From contig NZ_CP013362.1 in NCBI RefSeq assembly GCF_001718315.1, positions 1,426,001-1,490,000 on the forward strand: a DNA stretch of 64,000 nt, read 5' to 3'. This document shows, one piece after another, positions 1 through 8,931 of this stretch. A program made the translations under genes and the position numbers. Under the pieces are notes generated by a model. The model was not told the origin of the DNA, made no database searches, and saw nothing but the letters and a program-made list of their open reading frames with translations. Every line of letters starts with the position of its first letter. The stretch's first letter is position 1. Source of the stretch: Burkholderia diffusa (GTDB lineage Bacteria > Pseudomonadota > Gammaproteobacteria > Burkholderiales > Burkholderiaceae).

Positions 1-179
1 AGCGCGCGGCCGACACCGGCTTCCGCATCGGGCAGCAGGTGTTCCATACCAAGTTCGGCGAGGGGACGGTCACCGCGCTCGAAGGCAACGGCGCCGATGC
101 GAAGGCGCAGGTGAAGTTCAAACGGCACGGCGAGAAATGGCTCGCGCTGGCGGTCGCGAAACTGCAGGCGGTGGAATGA
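1..179 (+). CDS. uvrD: ATP-dependent DNA helicase UvrD, C-terminal fragment
   Basis: Only the last 58 codons are in the window, reading in frame from base 3 to the TGA at 177-179. The segment has the pattern G-x-x-V-x-H-x-K-F-G-E-G-T-V (here GQQVFHTKFGEGTV), ending in KWLALAVAKLQAVE. This matches the Tudor-like tail that follows the helicase core in UvrD/PcrA proteins and helps contact RNA polymerase in transcription-coupled repair. UvrD is the superfamily 1 helicase of nucleotide-excision and mismatch repair. The stop codon overlaps the start of the next gene. The identification rests on the tail only, because the helicase motifs lie outside the window. Confidence 0.8.
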   Translation, partial: RAADTGFRIGQQVFHTKFGEGTVTALEGNGADAKAQVKFKRHGEKWLALAVAKLQAVE

Positions 180-973
180 TGAGCATCGACATGGTTCAAA
201 CGGCCTCGACGCGCCCGCTCGGCATTCTGGCCGCGCTGCCCGAGGAACTCGGCGACCTGATCGCCGCGATGCGCTCCGAAGGCGCGATGAAGACGATCAC
301 GCTCGGCCGCCGCGATTATCACGTCGGCACCGTGCACGGCGCGGCCTGCGTCGTCACGCTCGCGCGAGTCGGCAAGGTCGCGGCCGCCGCGACGGTCAGC
401 GCGCTGATTCATGTGTTCGGCGTGTCCGGCATCGTGTTCACCGGCGTCGCCGGCGGCGTGTCGCGCGCCGTGCGCGTCGGCGACGTCGTCGTCGCCGATC
501 TGCTGCTGCAGCACGATCTCGATGCATCCCCGCTGTTTCCGCGTTACGAGGTGCCGCTGCTCGGCATCACGAGGTTCGCGACCGATGCCGTGCTGACGGC
601 TCGCCTGAAGGCTGCGTGCACGCTGTTCGTCGCCGAGGAAGGCGCGCAGTTCGCCGAGCGTTTCGGGCTGGCCAGCTCGACGCTGCACGGCGGGCTGATC
701 ATCAGCGGCGACCGCTTCGTGTCGAGCGAGCGCGAAGTCGTTGCGCTTCGCGACGCGCTGCCGGACGCGCTCGCGGTCGAGATGGAAGGCGCGGCGATCG
801 CGCAGGTGTGTGCCGAACACGACGTACCGTTCGCCATCGTGCGCACGATTTCCGATACGGCCGACGATCATGCGACGCAGTCGTTCTCGCACTTCCTGTC
901 GGCGATCGCGAGCAGCTATTCGTCCGGCATCCTCAAGCGTTTCCTGACGCTGCATGCGACGACGGCGGCCTGA
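176..973 (+). CDS. mtnN: 5'-methylthioadenosine/S-adenosylhomocysteine nucleosidase
   Basis: Cytosolic hydrolase that cleaves adenine from methylthioadenosine and S-adenosylhomocysteine, feeding methionine salvage and the activated methyl cycle. The protein (about 264 aa) has the PNP/UDP phosphorylase fold. The N-terminal strand GILAALPEEL carries the catalytic-base glutamate. A glycine-rich FTGVAGGV segment binds the ribose/phosphate region. AVEMEGAAIAQVC supplies the Met-Glu pair that contacts the ribose, and RTISDTAD carries the catalytic aspartate. Tandem ATGs at 176 and 179 both fit; the first overlaps the uvrD stop as ATGA, which argues for translational coupling. A longer frame opening at 137 lies inside uvrD and adds a non-homologous Arg/Gly stretch, so I did not use it. 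At about 264 aa it is somewhat longer than the E. coli enzyme (232 aa). Confidence 0.88.
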   Translation: MMSIDMVQTASTRPLGILAALPEELGDLIAAMRSEGAMKTITLGRRDYHVGTVHGAACVVTLARVGKVAAAATVSALIHVFGVSGIVFTGVAGGVSRAVRVGDVVVADLLLQHDLDASPLFPRYEVPLLGITRFATDAVLTARLKAACTLFVAEEGAQFAERFGLASSTLHGGLIISGDRFVSSEREVVALRDALPDALAVEMEGAAIAQVCAEHDVPFAIVRTISDTADDHATQSFSHFLSAIASSYSSGILKRFLTLHATTAA

Positions 974-1037
974 AGCCGCCGTCGTACTCTCCCTTCAAAC
1001 GGGTCGACCGGCCGCGGCACGCATGCCGCGGCCGTTT
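961..1037. terminator. two stem-loops between convergent mtnN and fsr
   Basis: Stem GACGGCGGC (961-969) pairs with 975-983, and the mtnN stop codon lies in and next to the loop. A second, perfect 11-bp stem, CGGCCGCGGCA (1009-1019), pairs with 1024-1034 and is followed by TTTCG. Neither has a long U-tract on either strand, so termination here is inferred from position between convergent genes rather than from a canonical signal. Confidence 0.45.
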
Positions 1038-1039
1038 CG

Positions 1040-2278
1040 TCACGCCTTCTTGCGCCGGCTGCTTTCGAGGTTCGGCAGGAACACCGTCAGCACGCCGATC
1101 AGCGGCAGGAAAGAGCACACCTTGTAGACGAACGCGATGCTCGTCGCATCCGCGAGCTGGCCGAGCACGGCGGCGCCCACGCCGCCCAGGCCGAACGCGA
1201 AGCCGAAGAACAGGCCCGCGACCATGCCGACCTTGCCGGGCATCAGTTCCGTCGCGTAGACGAGGATCGCGGCGAACGCCGACGCCAGCACGATGCCGAT
1301 GATCACGCTCAGCACGCTCGTCCAGAACAGGTTCGCGTACGGCAGCAGCAGCGTGAACGGCGCGACGCCGAGAATCGACACCCAGATCACGTACTTGCGG
1401 CCGATCCGGTCGCCGACCGGCCCGCCGATCAGCGTACCGGCCGCGACTGCCGCGAGGAACACGAACAGGTGGATCTGCGCGGCCTGCACCGACAGGTGGA
1501 ACTTGTCGATCAGGTAGAACGTGAAATAACTGTTGATGCTTGCGAGGTAGAAGTACTTCGAGAACACCAGCAGCACCAGCACGCCGATCGCGGCGAGCAC
1601 GCGGCCCTGCGACAGCGTCGGATGGCCCGCCGCCGCCGCCTTCTTCTTCATCGACGGATGCTTCTTGTACCAGTGGCCGATCTGCGTGAGCACGACCATC
1701 GCGACGAGCGCGGCCGCCGAGAACCACGCGATGCTGTGCTGGCCGTGCGGAATGATCACCAGCGCGGCGAGCAGCGGCCCGAGTGCCGAACCTGCGTTGC
1801 CGCCGACCTGGAACAGCGACTGCGCGAGCCCGTGCTGGCCGCCCGATGCCATCCGCGCGACGCGCGACGATTCCGGATGGAACACCGACGAGCCGCAGCC
1901 GACCAGCGCTGCCGCCACCAGCAGCGTCGGGAAGTTCTGTGCGGCCGACATCAGCAGCAGCCCCGCGAGGGTGAAGCCCATCCCGACCGGCAGCGAATAC
2001 GGCTTCGGCCGCTTGTCCGTGTACAGGCCGACGAGCGGCTGCAGCAGCGACGCGGTGATCTGGTAGGTCAGCGTGATCAGGCCGATCTGCGCGAATGACA
2101 GGGCGAACTGGCTCTTGAGCATCGGATAGATCGCGAGGATCAACGACTGGATCATGTCGTTGAGCATGTGCGAGAAGCTAATCGCGCCGAGCACGGGGTA
2201 GACGGTACGCGGAGCGGGTGGGACAGGCGGCTGGGCTGCGGCTGTTGCGCGTGCGCCCGTATCGAGGCTGGTTTCCAT
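1040..2278 (-). CDS. fsr: MFS transporter, fosmidomycin-resistance (Fsr) type
   Basis: A 412-residue major facilitator protein predicted to be a proton-driven drug exporter in the inner membrane. After a Pro/Ala-rich cytoplasmic start of about 25 residues come twelve hydrophobic segments. The sequence ISFSHMLNDMIQSLILAIYP in the first helix and GSSVFHPESSRVARMASGG near residue 140 are typical of the Fsr subfamily, which exports fosmidomycin and related compounds. The loop between helices 2 and 3 (YTDKRPKPY) replaces a classical MFS motif A. The gene is monocistronic, convergent with mtnN, with a promoter candidate about 80 bases upstream. The native substrate in this organism cannot be read from the sequence. 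Confidence 0.85.
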   Translation of the reverse strand: METSLDTGARATAAAQPPVPPAPRTVYPVLGAISFSHMLNDMIQSLILAIYPMLKSQFALSFAQIGLITLTYQITASLLQPLVGLYTDKRPKPYSLPVGMGFTLAGLLLMSAAQNFPTLLVAAALVGCGSSVFHPESSRVARMASGGQHGLAQSLFQVGGNAGSALGPLLAALVIIPHGQHSIAWFSAAALVAMVVLTQIGHWYKKHPSMKKKAAAAGHPTLSQGRVLAAIGVLVLLVFSKYFYLASINSYFTFYLIDKFHLSVQAAQIHLFVFLAAVAAGTLIGGPVGDRIGRKYVIWVSILGVAPFTLLLPYANLFWTSVLSVIIGIVLASAFAAILVYATELMPGKVGMVAGLFFGFAFGLGGVGAAVLGQLADATSIAFVYKVCSFLPLIGVLTVFLPNLESSRRKKA

Positions 2279-2688
2279 GTGAGCTGAGCGAGTTGAGGTG
2301 GCGGGACGCGCTCTGATGGGGATCGGCGCGTTCGAATCGTTGTTGCGTCAAAGAAGTGTAATGTGGCGTATCGAGAATGTCAGGCCAAGTTTTATCGCGA
2401 TTCGGACATTGCTGTGACGATTTGGCCGCGACGCCGTTTTTTGGCCGGGTATAACGCTGCGGCGCGTTCGCCTTTCGTCGGGCCGCGCGCGACCGGATCG
2501 GTGTTTGCCCGGACTCAAGGCGCGCCGATGGCGGCCGTAGAACGACGCAACGACAACACAGATGCGCCTGCGTGCAGCACCGGCCACGAGCCGGGCGGGC
2601 GCAGCGCGCGCGGCATGGCGGCCATCGCGGGAATGCCGGCCGCCGGAACCGACCTTTCCGGCGGCATGATCAATACGGGGATATATCG
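2279..2688. other. 410-bp divergent intergenic region (fsr / chemotaxis receptor)
   Basis: No convincing gene. It holds the leftward promoter candidate for fsr at 2356-2384. Reading frames continue upstream from the chemotaxis receptor into 2572-2688, but they encode an Arg/His-rich stretch with no resemblance to a receptor N-terminus. I see no clear -35/-10 pair for the receptor gene. Confidence 0.5.
2356..2384 (-). promoter_or_regulatory. sigma70-type promoter candidate for fsr
   Basis: On the minus strand, CTGACA (2384-2379) is followed by a 17-nt spacer and TACACT (2361-2356), a good match to TTGACA-17-TATAAT. It lies 78 bases ahead of the fsr start codon. Base matching only. Confidence 0.45.
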
Positions 2689-4362
2689 ATGAAAGCAGCT
2701 TCATTGCATCCGCGGCCGGATGCGGCCGCCGCCGCATCCGGCGCAGCCTCCAGGCCCGTCGCACGGCGCGCCCGTGCAGCTCGGCGCGAACGCCGGCCGT
2801 GGACGGTCAAGGCGACGTTGCGCGCCGCGTTCGCGATCCTGCTGGCCGGCACGCTCGCGATCGGCGTGTTTTCGCTGTGGCAGATCAGCCGGCTGAACGC
2901 GTCGATTGCGTCGGTCTACGAGCAGGGGCACGTCGCGAGCCGGGCGGCGGAGGAGGTGCGCGCCGAGGTGCTGCGCGCGAGCCGCGCGCAGAAGATGCTG
3001 CTGACCGCGACCACCGCGAAGGAGCGCGACGACCTGGGCGCGGAGGTTGGCGCGGGGCTCGCGTCGATCGGCCAGGCGCTCGCGACGCTGCAGCGTTACG
3101 CGGATCCGGCCGATGCGGACGATTCCGCGCGACTGCGCGCGTTCTCGATGGCGGTCGGCACGTGGAGCGGCCATCTGCGCGATTTCGTCGCGCTCGTGCA
3201 GGCGCAGCCGCTCGACCTGTCGCAGATGAACTGGCAGGTCGGCACGCAGGACGTGTCGCTACTGGTCGAGACCGGCAAGCTCGAGAAGCTCGTCGCGATG
3301 CTCGTGAAGACGCGCGGCGCGAAGTCGAAGGCGACGCTCGATGCGTCCGCAACGATCTTCTCGTCGTCGTTCGCGATGATCGCGGCGATGACGGCCGCGC
3401 TGATCGTGCTGGCGATCGCGATTGCCGAAGGGGTCGTGCGCCGACTCGCGTCGCAGCTCGGCGGCGAGCCCGCCGACGCAAAGGCGATCGCCGCCGACAT
3501 CGCGCGTGGCGACCTTACGCGACCGATAACGCTCGGCCGGCACGACCGCGACAGCATGGTGCGTGCGCTGTCCGACATGCAGACCGGGCTCGCGGCCACC
3601 GTCGGCGAGATCGCCGTCAGCGCCGAGGCGATCGCGGCCGCGTCCGGCGAGATATCGACCGGCAACCTCGACCTGTCGCGGCGCACCGAGCAGCAGGCCG
3701 TCGCGCTGGAGCGCACGGCGGCCAGCATGGAGGAGCTCACGTCGACCGTGCGGCAGAACGCCGAGAACGCGCGGCAAGCGAGCGCGCTCGCGGCCAATGC
3801 GTCGGCCGTCGCGGAGGCGGGCGGCGAAGTCGTCGGGCGCGTGGTCGCGACGATGAGCGAGATCGACGACAGCGCCAAGAATATTCGCGACATCATCGGC
3901 ACGATCGAAGGGATCGCGTTCCAGACCAACATTCTCGCGTTGAACGCCGCGGTCGAGGCGGCGCGTGCGGGTGAGCAGGGGCGCGGTTTTTCGGTGGTCG
4001 CGGGCGAGGTGCGGCTGCTCGCGCAGCGCGCGGCGACCGCGGCGAAGGAGATCCGTACGCTGATCGGCGCGTCGGTCGAGCGCGTCGCGAACGGCGCGGC
4101 GCTCGCGCACGATGCGGGCCGCACGATGGACGACGTGGTACGGGCGGTCAAGCGCGTGACCGACATCATCGCGGAGATCTCTGCGGCATCGGACGAGCAG
4201 AGCGCGGGGATCGACGAAATCGGCCGCGCTGTCACGCAGATGGATGCCGGCACGCAGCAGAACGCGGCGCTTGTCGAACAGGCGGCCGCAGCAGCGAATG
4301 CGCTCGACGAGCAGGCGCAGGCGCTCAAGTCGCTGGTCGGGCGCTTTCGCATCGCGGCCTGA
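2689..4362 (+). CDS. methyl-accepting chemotaxis protein
   Basis: Inner-membrane chemoreceptor of 557 aa. A basic N-terminal segment rich in Ala and Arg precedes a first membrane helix at about residues 43-65. A periplasmic four-helix-type sensing region of about 165 residues follows, then a second membrane helix ([20 protein letters not shown]) and a HAMP linker. The cytoplasmic coiled coil has the invariant hairpin tip, visible as [20 protein letters not shown] and [19 protein letters not shown]. The protein ends in GRFRIAA with no CheR/CheB docking pentapeptide, so adaptation probably relies on other receptors. I chose the ATG at 2689 because the upstream in-frame extension from 2572 is non-homologous. 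The ligand is unknown and no che genes are adjacent, so this is an orphan receptor. Confidence 0.85.
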   Translation: MKAASLHPRPDAAAAASGAASRPVARRARAARRERRPWTVKATLRAAFAILLAGTLAIGVFSLWQISRLNASIASVYEQGHVASRAAEEVRAEVLRASRAQKMLLTATTAKERDDLGAEVGAGLASIGQALATLQRYADPADADDSARLRAFSMAVGTWSGHLRDFVALVQAQPLDLSQMNWQVGTQDVSLLVETGKLEKLVAMLVKTRGAKSKATLDASATIFSSSFAMIAAMTAALIVLAIAIAEGVVRRLASQLGGEPADAKAIAADIARGDLTRPITLGRHDRDSMVRALSDMQTGLAATVGEIAVSAEAIAAASGEISTGNLDLSRRTEQQAVALERTAASMEELTSTVRQNAENARQASALAANASAVAEAGGEVVGRVVATMSEIDDSAKNIRDIIGTIEGIAFQTNILALNAAVEAARAGEQGRGFSVVAGEVRLLAQRAATAAKEIRTLIGASVERVANGAALAHDAGRTMDDVVRAVKRVTDIIAEISAASDEQSAGIDEIGRAVTQMDAGTQQNAALVEQAAAAANALDEQAQALKSLVGRFRIAA

Positions 4363-4561
4363 GCGTCGTTTCGTCCCCCGCCGTCGCGAGCCGTCCGTGC
4401 GCGCCACGCAGGCTGACGGGCCGCTGTCGATCGGTGACAAACCCGGCAGTCGGCCCGCGCGCAATCCCTTACAATGCGCGTCCACATAGCTGGGGGCCAG
4501 AACCCGCGGTGCGTGCGTACCGGCTCCTCCGGTGCGACCGCACGCCGAGCGGGTCACGACA

Positions 4562-5590
4562 ATGACGATAACGATCTATCTGACGGGATACCTGTGGATG
4601 CTCGCGTCCGCCGCGATCGGCATGCGCACGCGCGTGGCCGCGTGGCGATGGCTCGCGGCGGGCATCGCGCCGGCTGCCGCGTTCGCCGTGCTGCGGGGCC
4701 GGACCGGCACCGACACGGCGATCTACCACGACATCATCGCCGGCATCTGGAGCGGCAATCTGAAAGTCGTGCCGCGCACGCTCGAACCGGGCTTCGTCTG
4801 GCTCGTTCGCGCGCTCGGATGGCTCGGGCACGATCCGCACGTCGCGATGGCGATCCTGTCGCTGCTGGTCGTCGTCGCGTGCGTCACCGCGTTCGGCCGG
4901 AGCACGGAGGACGCAGGCGTGTTCGCGATGCTGATCTTCCCGCTCTTTTTCTACGACATGGCGATGAGCGGCTTGCGCTACGGCGTCGCGTTCTGTGTCG
5001 CGAAGCTCGCGTCGGACGCGTGGGCGCGCAGACGGCACGGCGCGTCGTTCGCATTCGCGGCCGCGGCGACCGGCATGCACGTGTCGGCGGCGCTTCTCGT
5101 CGTGCTGCTGCAGGTGCGACGGTTGCGCCTGCTGCGCTACGCGGGGCTGGCGGTCGCGATCGGCGGCGTGCTGTTCGCGATGCATCACGATGCGCTGCTC
5201 GCGAAGGTCGGCCTGTACGCGGCATTCACGCCGCCCGCGCAGATGTCGGGCGGCGCACCGCTCGTGCTTGCGCTGCTGACGCTCGCCGCCGGCTGGGTGC
5301 TGTTGGCGCGCATGCCGCGCACGCTCGTGTTCCTGTTCGTCTGCGAGGTCGCGAGCTTCGCGCTCGCGAGAGTCAGCTACGCAGGGCTGCGTTTCCAGTG
5401 GCTCGTGCTGTTCGCGATGAGCTGTCAGTTCGTGCCGCTCCAGCACGTGCCGGGAATCCGGCGCCGGCACGTGATCGTCGCGCTGGCCGTGATCGGCGCC
5501 GTCGGCTTCGCGATGCGGCTGCGCAACATGCTCGGCGAATACGGGCTCGGACCGTCGCCGTTCCTGCCTTACCGCTTCTTCTGGGAATGA
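4562..5590 (+). CDS. EpsG-like polytopic membrane protein
   Basis: A 342-residue integral membrane protein with about nine to ten hydrophobic segments. The region GRTGTDTAIYHDIIAGIWSG (about residues 46-65) and the following PGFVWLVRALGWLG resemble the EpsG family, whose members act in exopolysaccharide assembly and are thought to be Wzy-like polymerases. The family assignment is by pattern (an early G-x-D-x-x-x-Y motif after the second helix and the overall topology), so it is moderate. An in-frame ATG at 4532 adds MRPHAERVTT; I chose the ATG at 4562 because the protein then begins directly with a membrane helix. No glycosyltransferase, flippase or exporter gene is adjacent, so it is an orphan with respect to a polysaccharide locus. 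Confidence 0.6.
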   Translation: MTITIYLTGYLWMLASAAIGMRTRVAAWRWLAAGIAPAAAFAVLRGRTGTDTAIYHDIIAGIWSGNLKVVPRTLEPGFVWLVRALGWLGHDPHVAMAILSLLVVVACVTAFGRSTEDAGVFAMLIFPLFFYDMAMSGLRYGVAFCVAKLASDAWARRRHGASFAFAAAATGMHVSAALLVVLLQVRRLRLLRYAGLAVAIGGVLFAMHHDALLAKVGLYAAFTPPAQMSGGAPLVLALLTLAAGWVLLARMPRTLVFLFVCEVASFALARVSYAGLRFQWLVLFAMSCQFVPLQHVPGIRRRHVIVALAVIGAVGFAMRLRNMLGEYGLGPSPFLPYRFFWE

Positions 5591-5626
5591 CGCGGCTAGG
5601 CGGGGCGTCGCCTGGCCGTCGCACCG

Positions 5627-6502
5627 TCACGACTTCTTCTGCTTGTCCGGATCGATGATGACCGTGCAGGTCGTGCCCGCCGACAGCACCACGTCGGCCG
5701 GCACTTCGTCGATGCGGATGCGCACCGGCACGCGTTGCGCGAGGCGCACCCAGTTGAAGGTCGGGTTCACGTCCGCGACGAGGTCGCGGCTTTGCGGGTT
5801 GTCGCGATCGTAGATGCCGCGCGAGATGCTCTCGACGTGGCCCTTCATCACGCCGCCGCTCATCAGCCGCATCTCGGCCGGTGCGCCGATCTTCACGCGC
5901 GGCAGCTTGGTTTCCTCGAAGTAGCCGTAGACCCAGAACGAATGGCTGTCGACGATCGCGAGCTTTGCCTGGCCGGCCACCGCGTAGTTGCCCTTGAACG
6001 TCTGCAGGTTCGTGATGTAGCCGTCGACCGGCGCGACCACGCGCGTGCGTTCGAGGTTGAGCTTCGCGGCGTCGAGCGCGGCGATCGCCTGCTGGTACTG
6101 GGCATCCGCGCTCGATGCGCTGTGCGCCGCGTTCTCGCGGTTTTCCTTGGACACGACGAGCGCGTCGAGGTCGGCACGGCGGGCCGCATCGTCGCGGCGC
6201 ATCTGCAGTTCCGCGCGCCGGGCGGCGACGGCGGCCTGGGCCTGTTCGACCGCGATCTGATAGTGCGACGGGTCGATCTGCATGATCAGGTCGCCCTTCT
6301 TCACGAGCTGGTTGTCATGCACGGGCAGCTCGACGATCGCACCCGACACGTCCGGTGCGACGTTGACGATCTCGGCACGGACGCGCCCGTCGCGCGTCCA
6401 CGGATCGTCCATGTAGTGCACCCACAGCGAGCGCCCGATCAGGATCGCGACGAGAAGGATGACGGCGGTCGCGACGAAGCCGAAGAGTTTTCTGAGAATC
6501 AT
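5627..6502 (-). CDS. HlyD-family periplasmic adaptor of an aromatic-acid efflux system (AaeA-like)
   Basis: A 291-residue membrane fusion protein. One N-terminal membrane anchor (about residues 8-28) is followed by a biotinyl-lipoyl-like half motif, VNVAPDVSGAIVELPVHDNQ. A helical hairpin of about 70 residues comes next, then the second half motif (VVAPVDGYITNLQTFKGNYA) and a beta-barrel domain (YFEETKLPRVKIGAPAEMRL). Such adaptors connect an inner-membrane pump to an outer-membrane factor. It is the last gene of a four-gene minus-strand operon, 12 bases after the DUF1656 gene. The pairing with FUSC and DUF1656 partners matches the AaeA/AaeB p-hydroxybenzoate efflux layout. The substrate is inferred from that family. 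Confidence 0.85.
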   Translation of the reverse strand: MILRKLFGFVATAVILLVAILIGRSLWVHYMDDPWTRDGRVRAEIVNVAPDVSGAIVELPVHDNQLVKKGDLIMQIDPSHYQIAVEQAQAAVAARRAELQMRRDDAARRADLDALVVSKENRENAAHSASSADAQYQQAIAALDAAKLNLERTRVVAPVDGYITNLQTFKGNYAVAGQAKLAIVDSHSFWVYGYFEETKLPRVKIGAPAEMRLMSGGVMKGHVESISRGIYDRDNPQSRDLVADVNPTFNWVRLAQRVPVRIRIDEVPADVVLSAGTTCTVIIDPDKQKKS

Positions 6503-6514
6503 GATGGTTCGGAA

Positions 6515-6718
6515 TCAACGGTAAACGGCAAGACTCAGTCCGCCGCAAATGCAGACGAGAAGGCACGCGCGGAACAGCGACGGATGCCAGACGAGACGGT
6601 AGAGGCCCGTGTAGGCGAGCAGGCGGTCGACGGCCCAGGTCGCCAGCGCGCCCAGGACGAACATCAGGACCACCGTGGGCATGTAGGCATCGAGAATGGC
6701 GATTTCACGCGGCATCAT
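6515..6718 (-). CDS. DUF1656 small inner-membrane protein
   Basis: A 67-residue protein with two membrane helices. It begins MMPREIAILDAYMPTVVLMF and ends GGLSLAVYR. DUF1656 (AaeX-like) proteins accompany FUSC/HlyD efflux systems, and their role in the complex is not established. The start overlaps the stop of the FUSC gene (ATG at 6718 or 6715, FUSC stop at 6715-6717), indicating translational coupling. A very long open frame continues upstream antisense to other reading, but only this stretch is the real protein. Confidence 0.8.
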   Translation of the reverse strand: MMPREIAILDAYMPTVVLMFVLGALATWAVDRLLAYTGLYRLVWHPSLFRACLLVCICGGLSLAVYR

Positions 6719-8916
6719 GACGAGGCTCCTTGTTGGGGACGCACGGGGCGATTGCGGTTGAGCGGCTCGAGCGGCGATTCCGGATCGAGCAGCGCCGTGC
6801 GTACGAAATGCAGATGGCTCAGGATGCGCTGCAGCCGATGGCGCTCCTCGCGCGACGGCGTGAACGCATCGAGCGTTTGCCGGGTCGCGTCGATCGCGGC
6901 GTTGACCGCGTCGAGCGTCGCATCGAAGCGCGCTGCGTTCGGATTGCGGAACAGCGCGGACAGCGCGGTGCGCAGCGTTTCGATCGCGCGTCGCCACGGC
7001 GTCGTCGGCGCATGGCGCGGGTCGGACGGCAGCGCAGCCAGCTCGGTGCGCAGGTCGAGCGCCGCGTTGCCCGTCTCCAGCACCGCGAACATCCAGCGCA
7101 GCGCGTCGCGCTGCACGTCGGGCTGGTCGGCCGACAGCGTGTGCGCCTGATACATCAGGTCGCGCGCGCCGCTCTCGAAGCGCGTGCGCAGTCCGGCCAG
7201 CCGTGCGTGGCACGCGGCGACCACCTGGTGGCGCAGGTCGGCGAACAGCCGCTTCTTGAGCCACGGCGCGGTCGGCGGGAACAGCACCGCGAACGCGATC
7301 GCCGAGACCAGCATCGACAGCACCAGCGCGAGCGCGTCGTTCATGAAGCTCGTCGGATCGTAGTGCGTGATGTTGTCGGGGCCGGCGAGGAAGCTGAAGA
7401 AGATCAGGTAGCCCATCCCGTAGCCCGCGAGTTTCGGCTTCAGCGTCATGAAGATGCCGATCGCGAGCAGCGGCGCGAGCGCCGCGCACAGCAGCGGGAA
7501 GCCATCGATGTGCGGGTAGATGCCGAAGGTCAGCAGGAAGCCCGTGCAGACGGCCAGCGCGGTGCCCATGCCCATCTGCGCGGACATCGCGGTCGGGCGC
7601 GGCGTCGACGACGCGAGCGCGCAGGTGGCCGCGGCCGTCAGCGTCATCGTCACGCCGCTCGGCCACGCGGTCTCGATCCAGAACCAGCCGAGCACGAGGA
7701 TCACGGTCGCGGTGCGGATCGCCGCGATCACCATCGCCGTCGCGTTGGTGCGCGGTTCGTAGCGCTCGATCCAGCGTTCGCGCTCGTGCGTCGCGGTCGA
7801 CAGCGACGCATAGGTCGCCGCGTATTCGTGCAGGTCTGTGATGAAGCGATACAGCAGCTCGGTGGCCGTGTCGAAGTCGAGCAGCGGAAAATCCGGCTGC
7901 GTCTCGAGCGCGGCGCGCGTCACGCGGATGCGGCGCGGCAGCGCGTCGCGCCATGCGAGCAACTGTTCGGCCGCGAGCGCGGCGTCGGCCGACGAGCGCA
8001 CCGGTTCGCCATTGCGCGTCAGAAGCGGTGCGATCTCGCGGAAATACGGCTCGATCGCATTGATCGCGGCCTGCGCGCCGGCGGCGCGCAGCCGGTTCAT
8101 CAACTGATGCAGTGCATGGAAGCGGCTCGATACGCTCATGAACTCGCTGTTCAGCCGCGCGAGGCGGCCACTGCGCATCCGCGTGTCCGGATCCTCGAAC
8201 ACGGCCATGCTGCGCGCCGCTTCGAATCCGACCACGTCCGCGACGAAGCGCGTATGGATGGTTTCGATGTGCGCGCGATCGAGCTGGCCCGACAGCGCGG
8301 CCGCGACGTAGTCGACGAAGCTGCTGAAGCGCTTGCGCACCGTTGTGCGCATCTGCTCGCCTGTGTACTGCGGAAACACCAGCGCGCTGACCACGCCTGC
8401 CGACACGATCCCGACCATGATTTCGGCGACCCGCGTCATCGCGCTCATGAACGCGCCGTCCGGATGTTGCGATGCCGGCAGGCCGATCAGCGCGGTCGTA
8501 TAACCGGCGAGCAGGAAGCCGTAGCTGCGGAAGTTGCGGTTGCGCGCGGCGCCGGCCGTGCACAGCGCGACCCACAGCGCGACGGCCAGCAGGAACAGCT
8601 GCGGCTGCTGCGGGAACAGCCCGACGAAAGTGAGCGTCGCGATCAGCCCGAAGATCGTGCCGGCGACCCGGTAGAAACTCTTCGCGAGCACCGCGCCGCT
8701 TTGCGGCTGCATCACGATGAACACCGTGGTCATGGCCGTTTTCGGCGCCGGTAGGTCGAGCCGCATCGACACGCCGGTCGCGATGAACGCGGCGAGCAGC
8801 GCCTTGAACAGATAGAGCCACGCGGCGCCGTCGCTGCGGGCCCAGTCGCCGAACGCGGCGGACCAGGCCGCGAGCGGACCGGCGGCATGCGTGGAAGCGG
8901 GGGAGGAGGCGGACAT
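6715..8916 (-). CDS. FUSC-family inner-membrane efflux protein (AaeB-like)
   Basis: A 733-residue aromatic-acid exporter-type protein. It has two copies of a five- to six-helix hydrophobic block: residues about 30-190, beginning YLFKALLAAFIATGVSMRLD, and about 395-560. A long cytoplasmic helical region follows each block. The first block carries the family pattern P-x-P-K-T-A-M-T-T-V-F-I-V-M-Q-P (PAPKTAMTTVFIVMQPQSG). Length and layout fit the FUSC/AaeB family, which exports hydroxylated aromatic acids or fusaric acid. It sits between the outer-membrane factor gene (15 bases upstream) and the DUF1656 gene (overlap). Confidence 0.87.
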   Translation of the reverse strand: MSASSPASTHAAGPLAAWSAAFGDWARSDGAAWLYLFKALLAAFIATGVSMRLDLPAPKTAMTTVFIVMQPQSGAVLAKSFYRVAGTIFGLIATLTFVGLFPQQPQLFLLAVALWVALCTAGAARNRNFRSYGFLLAGYTTALIGLPASQHPDGAFMSAMTRVAEIMVGIVSAGVVSALVFPQYTGEQMRTTVRKRFSSFVDYVAAALSGQLDRAHIETIHTRFVADVVGFEAARSMAVFEDPDTRMRSGRLARLNSEFMSVSSRFHALHQLMNRLRAAGAQAAINAIEPYFREIAPLLTRNGEPVRSSADAALAAEQLLAWRDALPRRIRVTRAALETQPDFPLLDFDTATELLYRFITDLHEYAATYASLSTATHERERWIERYEPRTNATAMVIAAIRTATVILVLGWFWIETAWPSGVTMTLTAAATCALASSTPRPTAMSAQMGMGTALAVCTGFLLTFGIYPHIDGFPLLCAALAPLLAIGIFMTLKPKLAGYGMGYLIFFSFLAGPDNITHYDPTSFMNDALALVLSMLVSAIAFAVLFPPTAPWLKKRLFADLRHQVVAACHARLAGLRTRFESGARDLMYQAHTLSADQPDVQRDALRWMFAVLETGNAALDLRTELAALPSDPRHAPTTPWRRAIETLRTALSALFRNPNAARFDATLDAVNAAIDATRQTLDAFTPSREERHRLQRILSHLHFVRTALLDPESPLEPLNRNRPVRPQQGASS

Positions 8917-8931
8917 GACGGTCGCTCCGCT

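Noticed and set aside
6515-8821. 768-codon minus-strand frame ending in the DUF1656 protein
   Set aside because: Only the last 67 codons are the real DUF1656 gene; the upstream part overlaps the FUSC gene in another frame and reads as Arg/Ala-rich noise.
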